DNA of 64,000 nt from Apus apus. Its lineage: Eukaryota; Chordata; Aves; Apodiformes; Apodidae. The translations under genes and the position numbers were made by a program. Positions 43,280-55,200 of this stretch are shown here, one piece after another. The stretch's first letter is position 1. Each line of letters begins with the position of its first letter. The DNA is taken from the NCBI RefSeq assembly GCF_020740795.1, contig NC_067301.1, forward strand, positions 2,046,001 through 2,110,000, read 5' to 3'. The notes beneath the pieces are model-generated. The model was not told the origin of the DNA. It did no database searches and worked only from the letters and a program-made list of their open reading frames with translations.

Positions 43280-46200
43280 GTATGGCTCTTGGCTCTTCCT
43301 GTTGGTACTACCTTTAAAAAAAAAGTGTGTGTGTGTGGGGGATTATATCTTTTAATTTTTACTCCTCTCTTTATGTAACCATAGTCTTGCAGCTGTGACA
43401 AGTGATAATGGACAGAAATAAAAGTTGTGGTTTGTGGTAATAAATAGAGAAGGAGGTGATTAGTGAACCATCCTACTGTGATCCATGCTGGGAAAAGAAT
43501 TTGATTTTCTAAACTAGCCACTGAGGTGGTAGTATATACCACAATGCTGTGATATTTGTCATAGTTTGGCCCACCTTCAGAAGTTTTAAGTACCATCCAA
43601 AAATAAAATGCAAATGCATCTGAACTGAGCTGAGTTAATTCGTAGCTTGGTAGTAGCTCAGGTCACAAGAAGGAACAGTTTTGTGTTGTGTATTAAAAAC
43701 CTGAATGAGTGTTTAGGTTGTAAGACAATGTCAGGTAGCACATAGCATGTTTGTGCTTGCAGATTGTTTCACAGCAGTGAGAAACACCTTTTTCTTCTTT
43801 GAGCCAAATTTCTAATCTGGTTGCAAGGCTCTTGTCATGTGGACAGCTTGGATAGAACTTTTGGTTTTCTGATCTTTGGACCCATTGTAAATATTGAATA
43901 GCGTGCTGTGGTAGTGGCGTGTCTTGGACTGGTGGGAAGCTTAGCAGAATTTTACCGATCGTTGTGACCCTCTCTAAAAGCACAGACAGAATCATGGAAT
44001 TTCTGAACAGCTGAACAGCTCGAAATCCTGGTCCAGAGTTACTGCTTGGCTGGTAGGAATGCTCTTGCAAGGCAGAGCATATAAGGGTGTGGAAGAAGAT
44101 GGCAGGGGAAGCTTTGTGGTGACGGGAGGCATAATAAAAGCCTTTATCTGAAGAGGCTAAAAGGTTAGGAAAATACTTGCTTTGCATACCTAGTTCAGAA
44201 ACTTGGTGTACTGGAATGTTTTTGGGAAACAGAGCACCGTGCTCTGACTGTGCTGTTCTGGCTGTGTTTTCTGTCATGGTCAATCCCTAAGACTTTGTTA
44301 AAAGCCTGCTGTAAAGCCTGTATGTTTTCACTACTCTGCTTAAACCTTTAAGAATGTAGAATTCCAGTCTACTTGTGTAAAAGACCTTGTGGTCTAAATT
44401 TTCGGGTATCATCTTCTAGCTAAAGAACTACTTTTTTAAAGTAGAAGTGCTCTGTGTACACTCTGTGCTCATTGTGGGTTTGAATCAGGGTTATTGTATG
44501 AGTTTTTTTCATTAAGATATCCTGCATTTATTTACTGGCTGCCTTCAATTTAGTGCAAAATTGTCAAAAGGAATTTTGCAGAATGTTCAGGTGATCTCAG
44601 GCTTGCTACGTAGTGTTCAAATTGAAGCAGTTGCCTGTCTGCTTTGAACTGGCAATTATATTTGCCTTAAAAGATGTACAATTTTCAGTGTTGCTGCTCT
44701 TTATTAGGCAGGCTTACTAAAAGAACAACTTTAAATTCTGTTCACTCAAACATTTTGCCTCCTGTTGATTGAATAGAGCATAGATTGAGTGTTAATAAAG
44801 CCAAGTAGAATCTCAATCAAAATGTATAGCAATTATTAATTAATGCTTACAGAGATAACCTTATTGAATGTGGTAAAAGTTAGATGTGGATATTCAATGC
44901 CTCTTGTAGGAACAGAGTTCAGCCAGTTACTGGGAGTGGCATGGAATAACAACCTGAGTTGAAAGAAGACATAGAAGACAAGTTATTTGGGGGAATCTTG
45001 GGTGGAACAAGAAGTGGGAGGTGATATTGCCAGGGTGCTATTTAACTGTCCCCATTTCAAGTGTAATTGTTCTCAAGTAGATAAAGAATTACCATTCCTT
45101 TACATGTATTGGTACACACGTTAATCTCTGCTTATGCCAGTCATTGCTCATTTTTCTGTTTTAATATAAGTTAAACTTTATAAACCACTCATTAATAATC
45201 TTATCTGACTAGATTAGTCATGCCTGGGCTTATCAATGGGAAGAAAATATTTGACAAGCGTATCACTTCTGTGCATTAGATATAGGAAATTAAATACTCA
45301 TTTTCATCATTGGAATTCAAATTTTATGTATGTTTTATTAGACATGGGCCAGGTATTATTCCTTAATTATCTCTTTTTAACCTTTAATCTGGTTTTTATT
45401 TTTATTAGATTTCTGAGGGTTTTTTTAGTACTATGAGTGAGTCATTGGGCTGGTCTGAGCTACTTTGTAATATACACAATAGAAGGTAGTGCAGTAATGA
45501 TTTGTTACTGCCAGGCAATAGGTTAGTTACCAGTTCCTGTGTTAATTGAATTAAGCACAGGAAAGGCATATTTCCCCCTTCTTTTTAATGGAATAATTCT
45601 AATAGCATTTGCGTAATGTTTCAACAGTTACATGACTTGAGAAAGTTTGACTCCCATTTGCAGATTTGCTGGAGGAGGTGGGAGGGAAGCAAGGCAGAAC
45701 AGTTCTGACTTGCTCTGGATAATCTCATCCTAGAGCTAGGAGTAATCCTGTATTCTCCATGGGATTTAAGTTTGAGGATAGATGACATTTCAGAGCTCCT
45801 GTTTATTTGAAGACAAAGATAATACTGACTCCTATTAGATATGTATGTGGAGAAAATGAACTTTTTCTCTACTTACTCAAAAACTAAGGCCTGGAACTGC
45901 AGATATGTATCTCCATATACCTTAGAATTGAAGGATTTGTGTTTTATGAGTTAAGTGCAAAGATTTAAACAACAGAAGAAGTGCTTGAGTGATTAAGGAC
46001 ATCATTACTGTGACATGACCATGGTAAAAAAAGTTGAAGGTGTTTCCTTGGTGCTGGAGGTTTCTTTCTAAATGCTTGTCAAGCCTTACACTGGGAAACC
46101 TAGTTTATATGTGTTGCTTTACCTTATTGAGATGAAGAGCACTCATTAAGCTATTTTGTATGTATTTATTCCAGATTTAATAGTTCTGCATGTCGTGTTC

Positions 46201-49200
46201 TAAAATTGTGCTCTTAGATAAGATGTAGTGCTGTAAGAAATACAGAAAAGACAGTATCATGGTTACTGTGTCTGCAGCAGTGAAGCTGATGTAATTTAGG
46301 AATTGATGCCAACTAATCCTTTGCATACATCAGTGACACAACTAACAGTCATTGTAGGCTTTTTTGCTGAAAACCTGGCCTGAAAACAACAGTCTTGGGC
46401 TTATTTTTTTGTTTGTATCCTTAGCTGTTTGCTTGCTCATTGGCAACAGAAATGAATGCATGCCAAAATATTGCAGAAGAGAAAGTGCTTATACGGTGTA
46501 AACAAAAGCCCTGGCTTATGTGTTGTATTTTAATTAATTGATTAGGTACACTTGTTAAGTGATGTTTGTGAGACTGCTGGGCTAGGTAACACAAGCTGAA
46601 TGCCACTGCTCTTTTGCTCAGCTAGTGTTACGAGAGCTATTTTAAGTTTCTTTTGAATGTTGCCACAAGTCCCTCATTTGATAATTTTTTAGTGTTACTT
46701 AGCTTCCTACAAAATCTGACTTGTTCAGTCAATTACCACTTAAGTACCTGGTTGGGTACTTGAAGTGTTAAATACTTGTTTATGCTATCATGTTGACTAT
46801 TGTTTAAAATTACAAGAAATGGAGGAGTTGAAAAATATGTCCTTTAGTTATTAAATTCCTTCTTACTCAACCCAAACCATTATGTGATTCCATGAAATGA
46901 ATACCATAAGAACATGTGCCTGGAACTAATATTTAGGACATGGTTAATCAGTATGTGGAGGGGATAAAGTGGAAGTAAAATAAAATGAAAGCATTTCCAA
47001 GGAGCAGGTAAATGAGTTGAAGTTTCAGATTCGAAATGTGAGAGCTGATTAATTTGAAATTACATTGGTAGGCTTAAGAAATGAGCTTTGCCCTGGATTG
47101 CCTAGTGCAGCTTTTTTCCAAGAAGTGATGTTGGTTGTTGGGGAACTAATTATACCAGTTTGTCTTTACATTTCTCTCACTTTTTGATCATCCTTCCATA
47201 TATTTAGGAGAACACGCTCCTTGCACGGACCATGCCCAGTGACCACATTTGGACCAAAGGCCTGTATGCTGCAAAATCCCAAAACGATTATGTAAGTACC
47301 AGTCAAGTGAATGGTAATATGCTCATTCTGTGTGAAAGAAAAAGGTTTGCTTTCCCACTGTTGACCCCCACTGTGATGCAGAGAAACTATTTGTAACATT
47401 TTGTTTATTCCATCAATGTGAAATATGTAAGGAGCAGTGTTTCTCAACGATAGAGAAACAAAGTTTTTATGGACAACACAAGGAAAGGAGGATAAATTGT
47501 TCTGTGAGGTCTGATGAAAGCCTTCTCCCTCTTTTGATATTACATGTTTGAAGCTGTAGCTTGAATTTTTGGTCTATGGCACTTGCAGTGTGTGATTATC
47601 ATTAGGGCAAGTTTGCTTTTAGCTTCTGCTGATAAATTGAAATGTGAAAATAAGGACTAGTTTCTGCTTAGCAGGCATATAAACATTTTAATTTTGTAGG
47701 TTGGGTGGTATAAAAGTGTTGCTTTTTACGATATATATTATATACTTAATTAATGGAGTCTCAACTTGGTCAAATGAAAAATCCTAGGCTTCTACAGATT
47801 AACCAAGTTAGTGGTCCCTATTTTTGTCCCTTTACAAAGTTCTCTTCCATTGTTCTTTCAGTTAAATGTAAGGTATTGAAGTATTTACTGGCTAAATCTG
47901 CACCTAAATAGTAGTATTCCTCCTCAAAACAGCTTGGTGGTGTCCTAGCATTTCTTACCAAGGTGTGGCAGAAATCTTGCAATGTACAGTAACTCTCAGC
48001 TTCCTCATTCTCTGTTTCAAGTTGGTGGCTCCGGTTGCTGCGGCTCCCCTGAAAGCCCAGCTTGCCTGGTGTGTTTACCCACCTGACTGCCAGACACGCT
48101 CCTCCCCGTGGGCCGGGCCGGGGGTACAATATAATCATAGTGTCAAGATCAGTTGAGTACAGAGGCTGCAGGCAATCCTAATCCACAGCATTTGCCAAGG
48201 AAAGGTCTGCTTGTGCAATCTGGAGGATAGCTGGCGAGAAGAGGCTGCTCTCAGGTGACTGCAGGAAGGGACTATTTGAAGGCCAAATTGTAAATTATTA
48301 TTCTTACTATGCAAAAGGTTTCTATTGTGGCTTCTAATAACGAGCAAAAGCCTTTTAGTTTGGGTTTTTCTTCCCTACAGATGGTAATACTGTTAAACTC
48401 TCTTCACTGGAGAGAACTTTTTAACAGAAATTTTTAGTTTTTATGTACAGGCACAAGTTAGTGAAGGTCTTGGGGCCTCTAAGTGCTAGGGTTGATGATT
48501 GTGTTGAAAAACCTGCTTTCCAAAGACTGTTAGGTCTTGCCTCTGAAAGTCTGTAATAACCATTTTATACAGGATTTTTCTGTAAAGCCTCACAATTGGG
48601 ACTGATTAAAATATTTAACTGGGGAAAAAAATTCAGAGAAAATGTTTTCTTTTGAGGTAGCAGTTTTTTAGTAAGTGACAAAAGCTTCAGCCTTTCGTTT
48701 TTGGAGCCGCTGCATTTGCTTGACTGCTGGAAAGAAACATGAAGATCTTAAAGCATGTTATGAATAATCTTTCATTTAGCAGAATTACCTGGAATTGGTG
48801 AGTACAGTTGAAAGAAGCAGACTGCCATTCCTTTCTATGAAGGCTGTATTAGTTCTAGGTTTATTAAGGAAAAGCTGTGCTGCCATCTTAGCTCTTTGCC
48901 AGCTTTAGAAGATAGCCTAAGCATCGTGAAATGGTCTGGGGGATCGTTTCTCTTTATGTATTTTTTTTCTTTTTAACAGCTTTGAGATTTGAGGCATTTA
49001 ATTTTATGAAATGAACTTTAGTACTTTAGATTGCTTAGTCACCGTTTGTGTTGCAAATAGCTTGTAAAACCTCAGCTTCAGTTCCTTTGTGACTGCTTGG
49101 CAGCAATAAGCACTTCGATGCAGCTCTTCCTGGTTTTATTTTCAGTTTAGCTCCTGGTTGGCTAGTCAAGTCAGAGGAAACCTTCCAAATTCATAGTGAT

Positions 49201-52200
49201 CTTGGCAATGTTTGAGACTGAGTATGATATCTTCAATACACCCTTACACTGAAACAGGGGATGGGATGAGCTGCCTTCCAGCCTCCACTGTTCTGTGATT
49301 CCTTGGTTGTAACATACAATGAGAATAAACAACATAATGTGGAGTGTAACTGCATGTTTGTCTTCTTTTGTTCAGTAATAATATTTAGAGAAAACACTTT
49401 GTTGCTAAATGTTACTAGTATTAGACTACATCATTAATCCAAAGTTTCTGTTGTGTTTATATTTAGAATGTAGGCATTTTGGAAAGTAAAACAGACAGGT
49501 TATTCCACCTCCAGCATCGTAATTCGTGTTATTTTAACCCTTGAAGTGCTAAATCCAAATCTCTTTGTAAATTTGCCTTGCTCAGCATTTATACTAATCT
49601 GCTTTGCTTTATGGATTAGATCTGCACCATATGGAAAAGGTGAGGACGCTTATTATGTGTGAAGTATAGCTGTGAAATTTTGTAGCTTAGAAGTAGATGT
49701 AAAAGAAGGAAAATACAGCTGGGTATTCCTAAACCAACCACATGTCTTATACAGCAACATGAGGGTTCTGTTGCTGAACCCTGTTGAAAGCAGCAAAATT
49801 ATTTGTGTACATGTATTTTGTACTTGAGGTTCTCAAGTCTTAGAATGTTGCCCTGACAAAAGACAGGCAGTAGTTTTAAAATATTTTTAATTTTTTTTGC
49901 TGGTTTTCTTGTGTGTTTGTTTTTATTTAAAGTAGGAGTTGTGCTACTTGAGGCAGATCAACTTGTTTCGGGATCAACACTAAACTGAAACAAATACATA
50001 GATTAGAATTTTAAAGAAATTTTGCACTAAGGTTGCATTCACTTACACACCTCTAATGTTTGCCTGGAGCAGAGATGTGCAGGCACCTGTTTTTGTTTAA
50101 GCTTTTATTTATGAGTCTTTATTACAGGAAATATAAGAGTTGCAAGTGCAGGCTTCCCAGAATAGAATCTATGTACTATAGTTTTCAAGGCTTATCTTGA
50201 GGATTTAGTACAGGTGACCATGTAAATCTTAATTAGTGCTATTTAGTATTAGTAGAAAAACAGTAGAATTTGTGTCTGCATCTACAGGCTTCAAACTAGT
50301 GAGAAAACTGAAAAAATGCTGAAGGAAACATTGCTAAAAAGAACGTTGGGGTTGGAACTATTGCACTCTTTAAGAAATTTACATTCACTTGAGCTGTTTG
50401 ACTTGCAGAATCAGATGAGAAAAAATGTTATACTGCAGCTTTTTACTGATGATTTAATTGGATGTTTCTTCTTATTTTGAGTCAGCTTAAGAGGAGAGAG
50501 CATTTAAAACAATTATACTTAAGGACACATTCTTAACAGGCCAGAATGTTGTCAAAGCAAAATGCAGTAAGAGGGGTTTTTTTCCCTCTAGGCACATTCA
50601 GGATCCAGCAAGCCAGCGGTTGACATGGAACAAACCTCCCAAGAGTGTCCTTGTTATTAAAAAGATCCGTGATGCCAGTCTGCTGCAGCCTTTTAAAGAG
50701 CTTTGTGTCTATCTTACTGAGGTAATGAGATGTAAATTCCATTTTTTTTTACCAGAATTAAAAATGTTACATCTCTACTGTTTTCAATTACTGGTTCTCT
50801 TGAATGTGGAAGGGCCAGAATTATGTAGCACAAATTGTTATGCCTGTTGCCACTGGAAGCAGGAAAACTTTTCAGAGGCCAAGTTGAGTACTTAAGTACA
50901 GTGCTTAAAAAACAAGTAAAAGCTTTCCTTCATTCTGTCTGCAGTTCTAAATTACAGGGAATGGGATATAAAAAGCTTAATCTATTAAGCCTTGAACAAA
51001 TATAGCAATGTTACTGTATCATATAATCTATATTTCAAAGTTTAGTTTGTTAGATGGTCTGTGCATACTGCAAAATTCTCATTAGAATTAGACCACACAT
51101 GAAAAATAAACTCCACAACCAACAGCTGCAGACCACTGCTGTAAAATATTAATTATGTTTTAAACTAATGCAATTTATGGAGAGGGTCAAATATTTTGTC
51201 GTTTTAAGAGGTTATTAACAAGCTTATCTTGCCTCTTTCAAGGAGAACAATATGATAGTGTATGTAGAAAAAAAAGTATTGGAAGACCCTGCTATAGCTA
51301 ATGATGATAATTTTGGACCAGTGAAGAAGAAATTTTGCACCTTCAGAGAAGGTATGGTCGTGATTTCTTGAAAGTGAAGTTGAAGTAGGTCACTTTTTTG
51401 TCTTCGTATTTCTTTAGTTTTTGTTAAACTGATGCATCTTTGCAAACAGCTGTTGCTGCATCCTAGTTGTGTGCTTTTTTTATGAAAATTGGCATGCTGC
51501 ACTTAATTTGTTAGGAAATTATGACTGTTGATAAAACTATTTCTGATCATTCCAAACCTGTATCTCAATGTTGCTCCTAGATTATGATGATATCTCCAAT
51601 CAGATAGACTTTATCATATGCCTGGGAGGAGATGGGACCTTGCTTTATGCATCTTCACTTTTCCAGGTTGGTCTTTATGAGAAATAAACTTAAAGACCTC
51701 TTTTCTTTTTGAAGTATTTGAAAACTGTTTAGGTTTTTTTTTTCCTGTGTTATGGAGTTCAGCATTCATCCTTTGATGTCCATTCCTTTTTTATCAAGCC
51801 TGTTTTACCCTATACCTTCTGAGAATAATGTATATCATGTGTTGTTTTTATTATGCATGGTTGAAGTTACATCACTAGTCACAATATTTATAGGCAATTA
51901 GTTGAAGTATGAATTGCTTTTATTCAGTAGCTTTTAAATTCTTTTCTTTATTGATAGGGTAGTGTACCTCCAGTTATGGCTTTTCATCTGGGATCCCTTG
52001 GATTTCTTACTCCATTTAATTTTGAGAATTTTCAGTCCCAAGTCACTCAGGTTATAGAAGGTAAATTTAAGGGGACAAGGTGTGGTGTTTCTGTTTGTTA
52101 CATTTCTCTGTAGCTTTTTCCAAGACGAGTAAATTTTTCTTAACCAATTCATTTAGCTTGTCTAGTAAGACTGAGTCACCAGAAACGTGTACTAAACTAA

Positions 52201-55200
52201 CAGAAGTATCACTTTGCATCAATCTATTCAGTGTTGCTTTCTGTACTGTTTTGTAAAGGAAAATGGCTAAGAAATAACTTTGTCCTGTGTGGAGTAAACA
52301 AGTAAAAGGTGCTGCACAACTTTAAATGAAGTCTAAACCTACAGAGTGTAGCTCTGTGGTAGTCTGTTTCTCTAAGCAGTGTGGTGCTTAAATACTGACA
52401 AGTCAGGCAAATCAAATATTTGAGGAAAGAAATATCTTTATTCCTTCAATGTAAAGTTATTTGAGTTGCATTCAACATAGATTCCTGAAAAGATGTATAA
52501 AATTCTCATGTTGCTAGAATTGTCTTTTAGTATGTGTTTCTAATGCACTGATTTTCTTAAAGCTTACCTTTTGTCTTAGTGAGGATTACATGAGCCTAGC
52601 AGTGTTTTCCAAGCTTGATCATGTCCATGTAAAACTTAAATTTTTATTTCACATGATGAAGAAAGGGAGGAAGGACAAAGTTGAAATTTACTTTTGCTCA
52701 TTGCTACTAAAAATTAGTTTTGAGCTTTTACCAAGTGTAGACAGTTGTCTTCTGAATGAAATTGAGAATGTTGAAAGCATGGGCTGTAGATGGATGGCAT
52801 TTCATACAGTTTGCTAGTCGTGACAGGGGTTTATTTACCATACCAGCATACCATTTTTGTGTACTTTCTCCTTTATTTCACTTCTAGGCAATGCAGCACT
52901 TGTTCTACGAAGCAGACTGAAAGTGAAAGTAGTGAAAGAGCACAGAGAGAAAATGACAGTACAAAATGGTATAGAAGAAAATGGAGTAGTGTCTACAAAT
53001 ATAGAGAAAGAAGTGGGCAAGCAAATTATGCAATATCAGGTCAGAGGGCAAAACAGGCAGAAGAACTAATACGCTGTTTGTAAATTACTTGTACTTGTTT
53101 TATTATAACTTTCCTCTTTTAATGTTTACTTTATTAGCTCAGTCATGTGGGACTGATCCACATTTCACAATAAGTGCACTAAATAATGAGGAAATTATGT
53201 ACATCATTACTTCCTGCAATCTTAAGTGCTAGTATTGTATTTTCCTGTAGTAATATTTTCCTTCTGTTTTGAAAACAAAGCAGTAGTTCTAAGATGGGAT
53301 ATCCCAAAGATTATTGCAAGTGAAAAGAAAAATCCTGCTCATTGTTAGTAACCGGGTCTTGGAAGTAACTCTTAAAATCTAAAATCTTTCTGCAGAAGCG
53401 TAAAGAGAGTCTAATTTGGCAGGTACTAAATCTGCATGAATTTTTCAAAGATATGGAGAACATATGGATGTTTTCAAAGATCTAGAATGTTTTGCAATTC
53501 ATTGCATTGCCAAGTCAGCAGTAGCAGGCTGGTGTAATGTTTGATGTCGTGGCAGGTCCTAAATGAAGTTGTAGTGGATCGTGGTCCTTCTTCTTACCTT
53601 TCCAATGTAGATGTCTTTCTAGATGGACACCTGATAACTACAGTGCAAGGAGATGGTGAGTCTGCTTTGTGAGTGAAATTGCTTACCAGTTCGTGTGTTG
53701 ACTGTTGCTGCTTTACTGGAGGATTTTCTCACAAGGAAACACAATCTCAGGCTTTGGTTCACTGGTGACAGAAAACATTAGTGTGCAAAGAATAGGTGTG
53801 TTTATTCATTGCTAACTACTGTGTTCCACAACAAAACATTAAAGTGTTGTAAGCTTCGTTTACAAACTTGTGAAGGCAAGTGGCAGTTTCTCTGAGTATG
53901 ATGTGTTTAGGGCTGAGGGCAAGAAATAGCTCAGAAAAAATTTGTTTGGATATCTGGAATTGGCTGAAGGCCCAAGATCTCAACTCATGAAATACAGAAG
54001 TTAATCTTTAAAGCTCTTACCCTTAAAAACACCTCAGCGTCACTGTTGCAAAGTTGTGTAACCTGAGATCTAGAAGTTTATGCAACTTATGTGAAGCCGT
54101 TAGACAAATGTGCCAGGATTAGGAGAGTTTCTGACTTTTTGTGTATTAGGCTGCAATTCTACTGTGAAATACAAGTTGATACATTCTCTGCTTCATTTTC
54201 CTAACAGTGCTATTTCTTGGTTGTCTTCCAAAATAACACACTGATTGTGATGCTAATGTGACTGAAATTTTTGCTCCTTTCACAGGAGTCATTGTCTCCA
54301 CCCCGACTGGTAGCACTGCCTATGCAGCTGCTGCAGGAGCTTCTATGATTCATCCAAATGTTCCTGCCATCATGATCACCCCCATCTGCCCTCACTCATT
54401 GTCTTTCAGACCTATTGTTGTTCCTGCTGGAGTGGAACTCAAGGTTAGCTTCTGTGATGTTATTTCTAAGTTACAAACTTTTGTAATAACCATGTGAAGT
54501 GGACCGAAGCAGAAGAGGTTGGGAAATGCTATGTATCTCCTGCATTCTTTCATTTGTAGGAGGACCAGATCAAGTCTGGTTGAAGAGTGCATCTTTGTTT
54601 AAAATATTGTGCCCACTAGCAGAAAAATTTACACTGCTTCTCACTGGGTTGTAGTTGTATCAAACTGAATTTAAACGTACTCTGGCTGTAACTGGAAGAT
54701 CTTTCAGGTTTATGGCCTTGGACTTAGAAAGAGAGGATTTATTGCATGTAGAAAATAAATGTATGTATACCAAACATGAAATGAAGGTTTGGAACTTGTG
54801 TGGTGTGTTACTGCACTGTGGTTACAGACAGATGATGAATTTCAGCACAACTTTAAAGCTGCAAAGACTCAATTCTGTACTCGGAGGGAGGATGGAGGAG
54901 GTGGGTGTTCCTTGCTCTTGAAAAATAGGTTTTGGACCTAAAGTTTAGTTCTTTTCTCTTTTCCAGATTATGCTCTCCCCAGATGCCAGGAATACAGCAT
55001 GGGTTTCATTTGATGGAAGGAAGAGGCAGGAAATATGCCATGGAGACAGGTGAAGGCTTTTTTTGATTGTAACATCTTTTTATAAGTACAGAAAATACTA
55101 ATTCATGCACTTAAGTAATTCTCTGACATCTGTCAAAAGGGTTGCTGGCAGTGAAGAAACAAGCTTTTATAAACCCTAATAGCTCTTATAGCACAAACTG

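Noticed and set aside
43985-44010. CAGAATCATGGAAT resembling the start of a reversed CR1 tail
   Set aside because: Only about 14 bases agree and the following sequence does not continue like CR1.
47818-48138. 106-codon minus-strand ORF in NADK intron 2
   Set aside because: No known motif and no splice context; part of it covers the GC-richer patch that lowers stop frequency.
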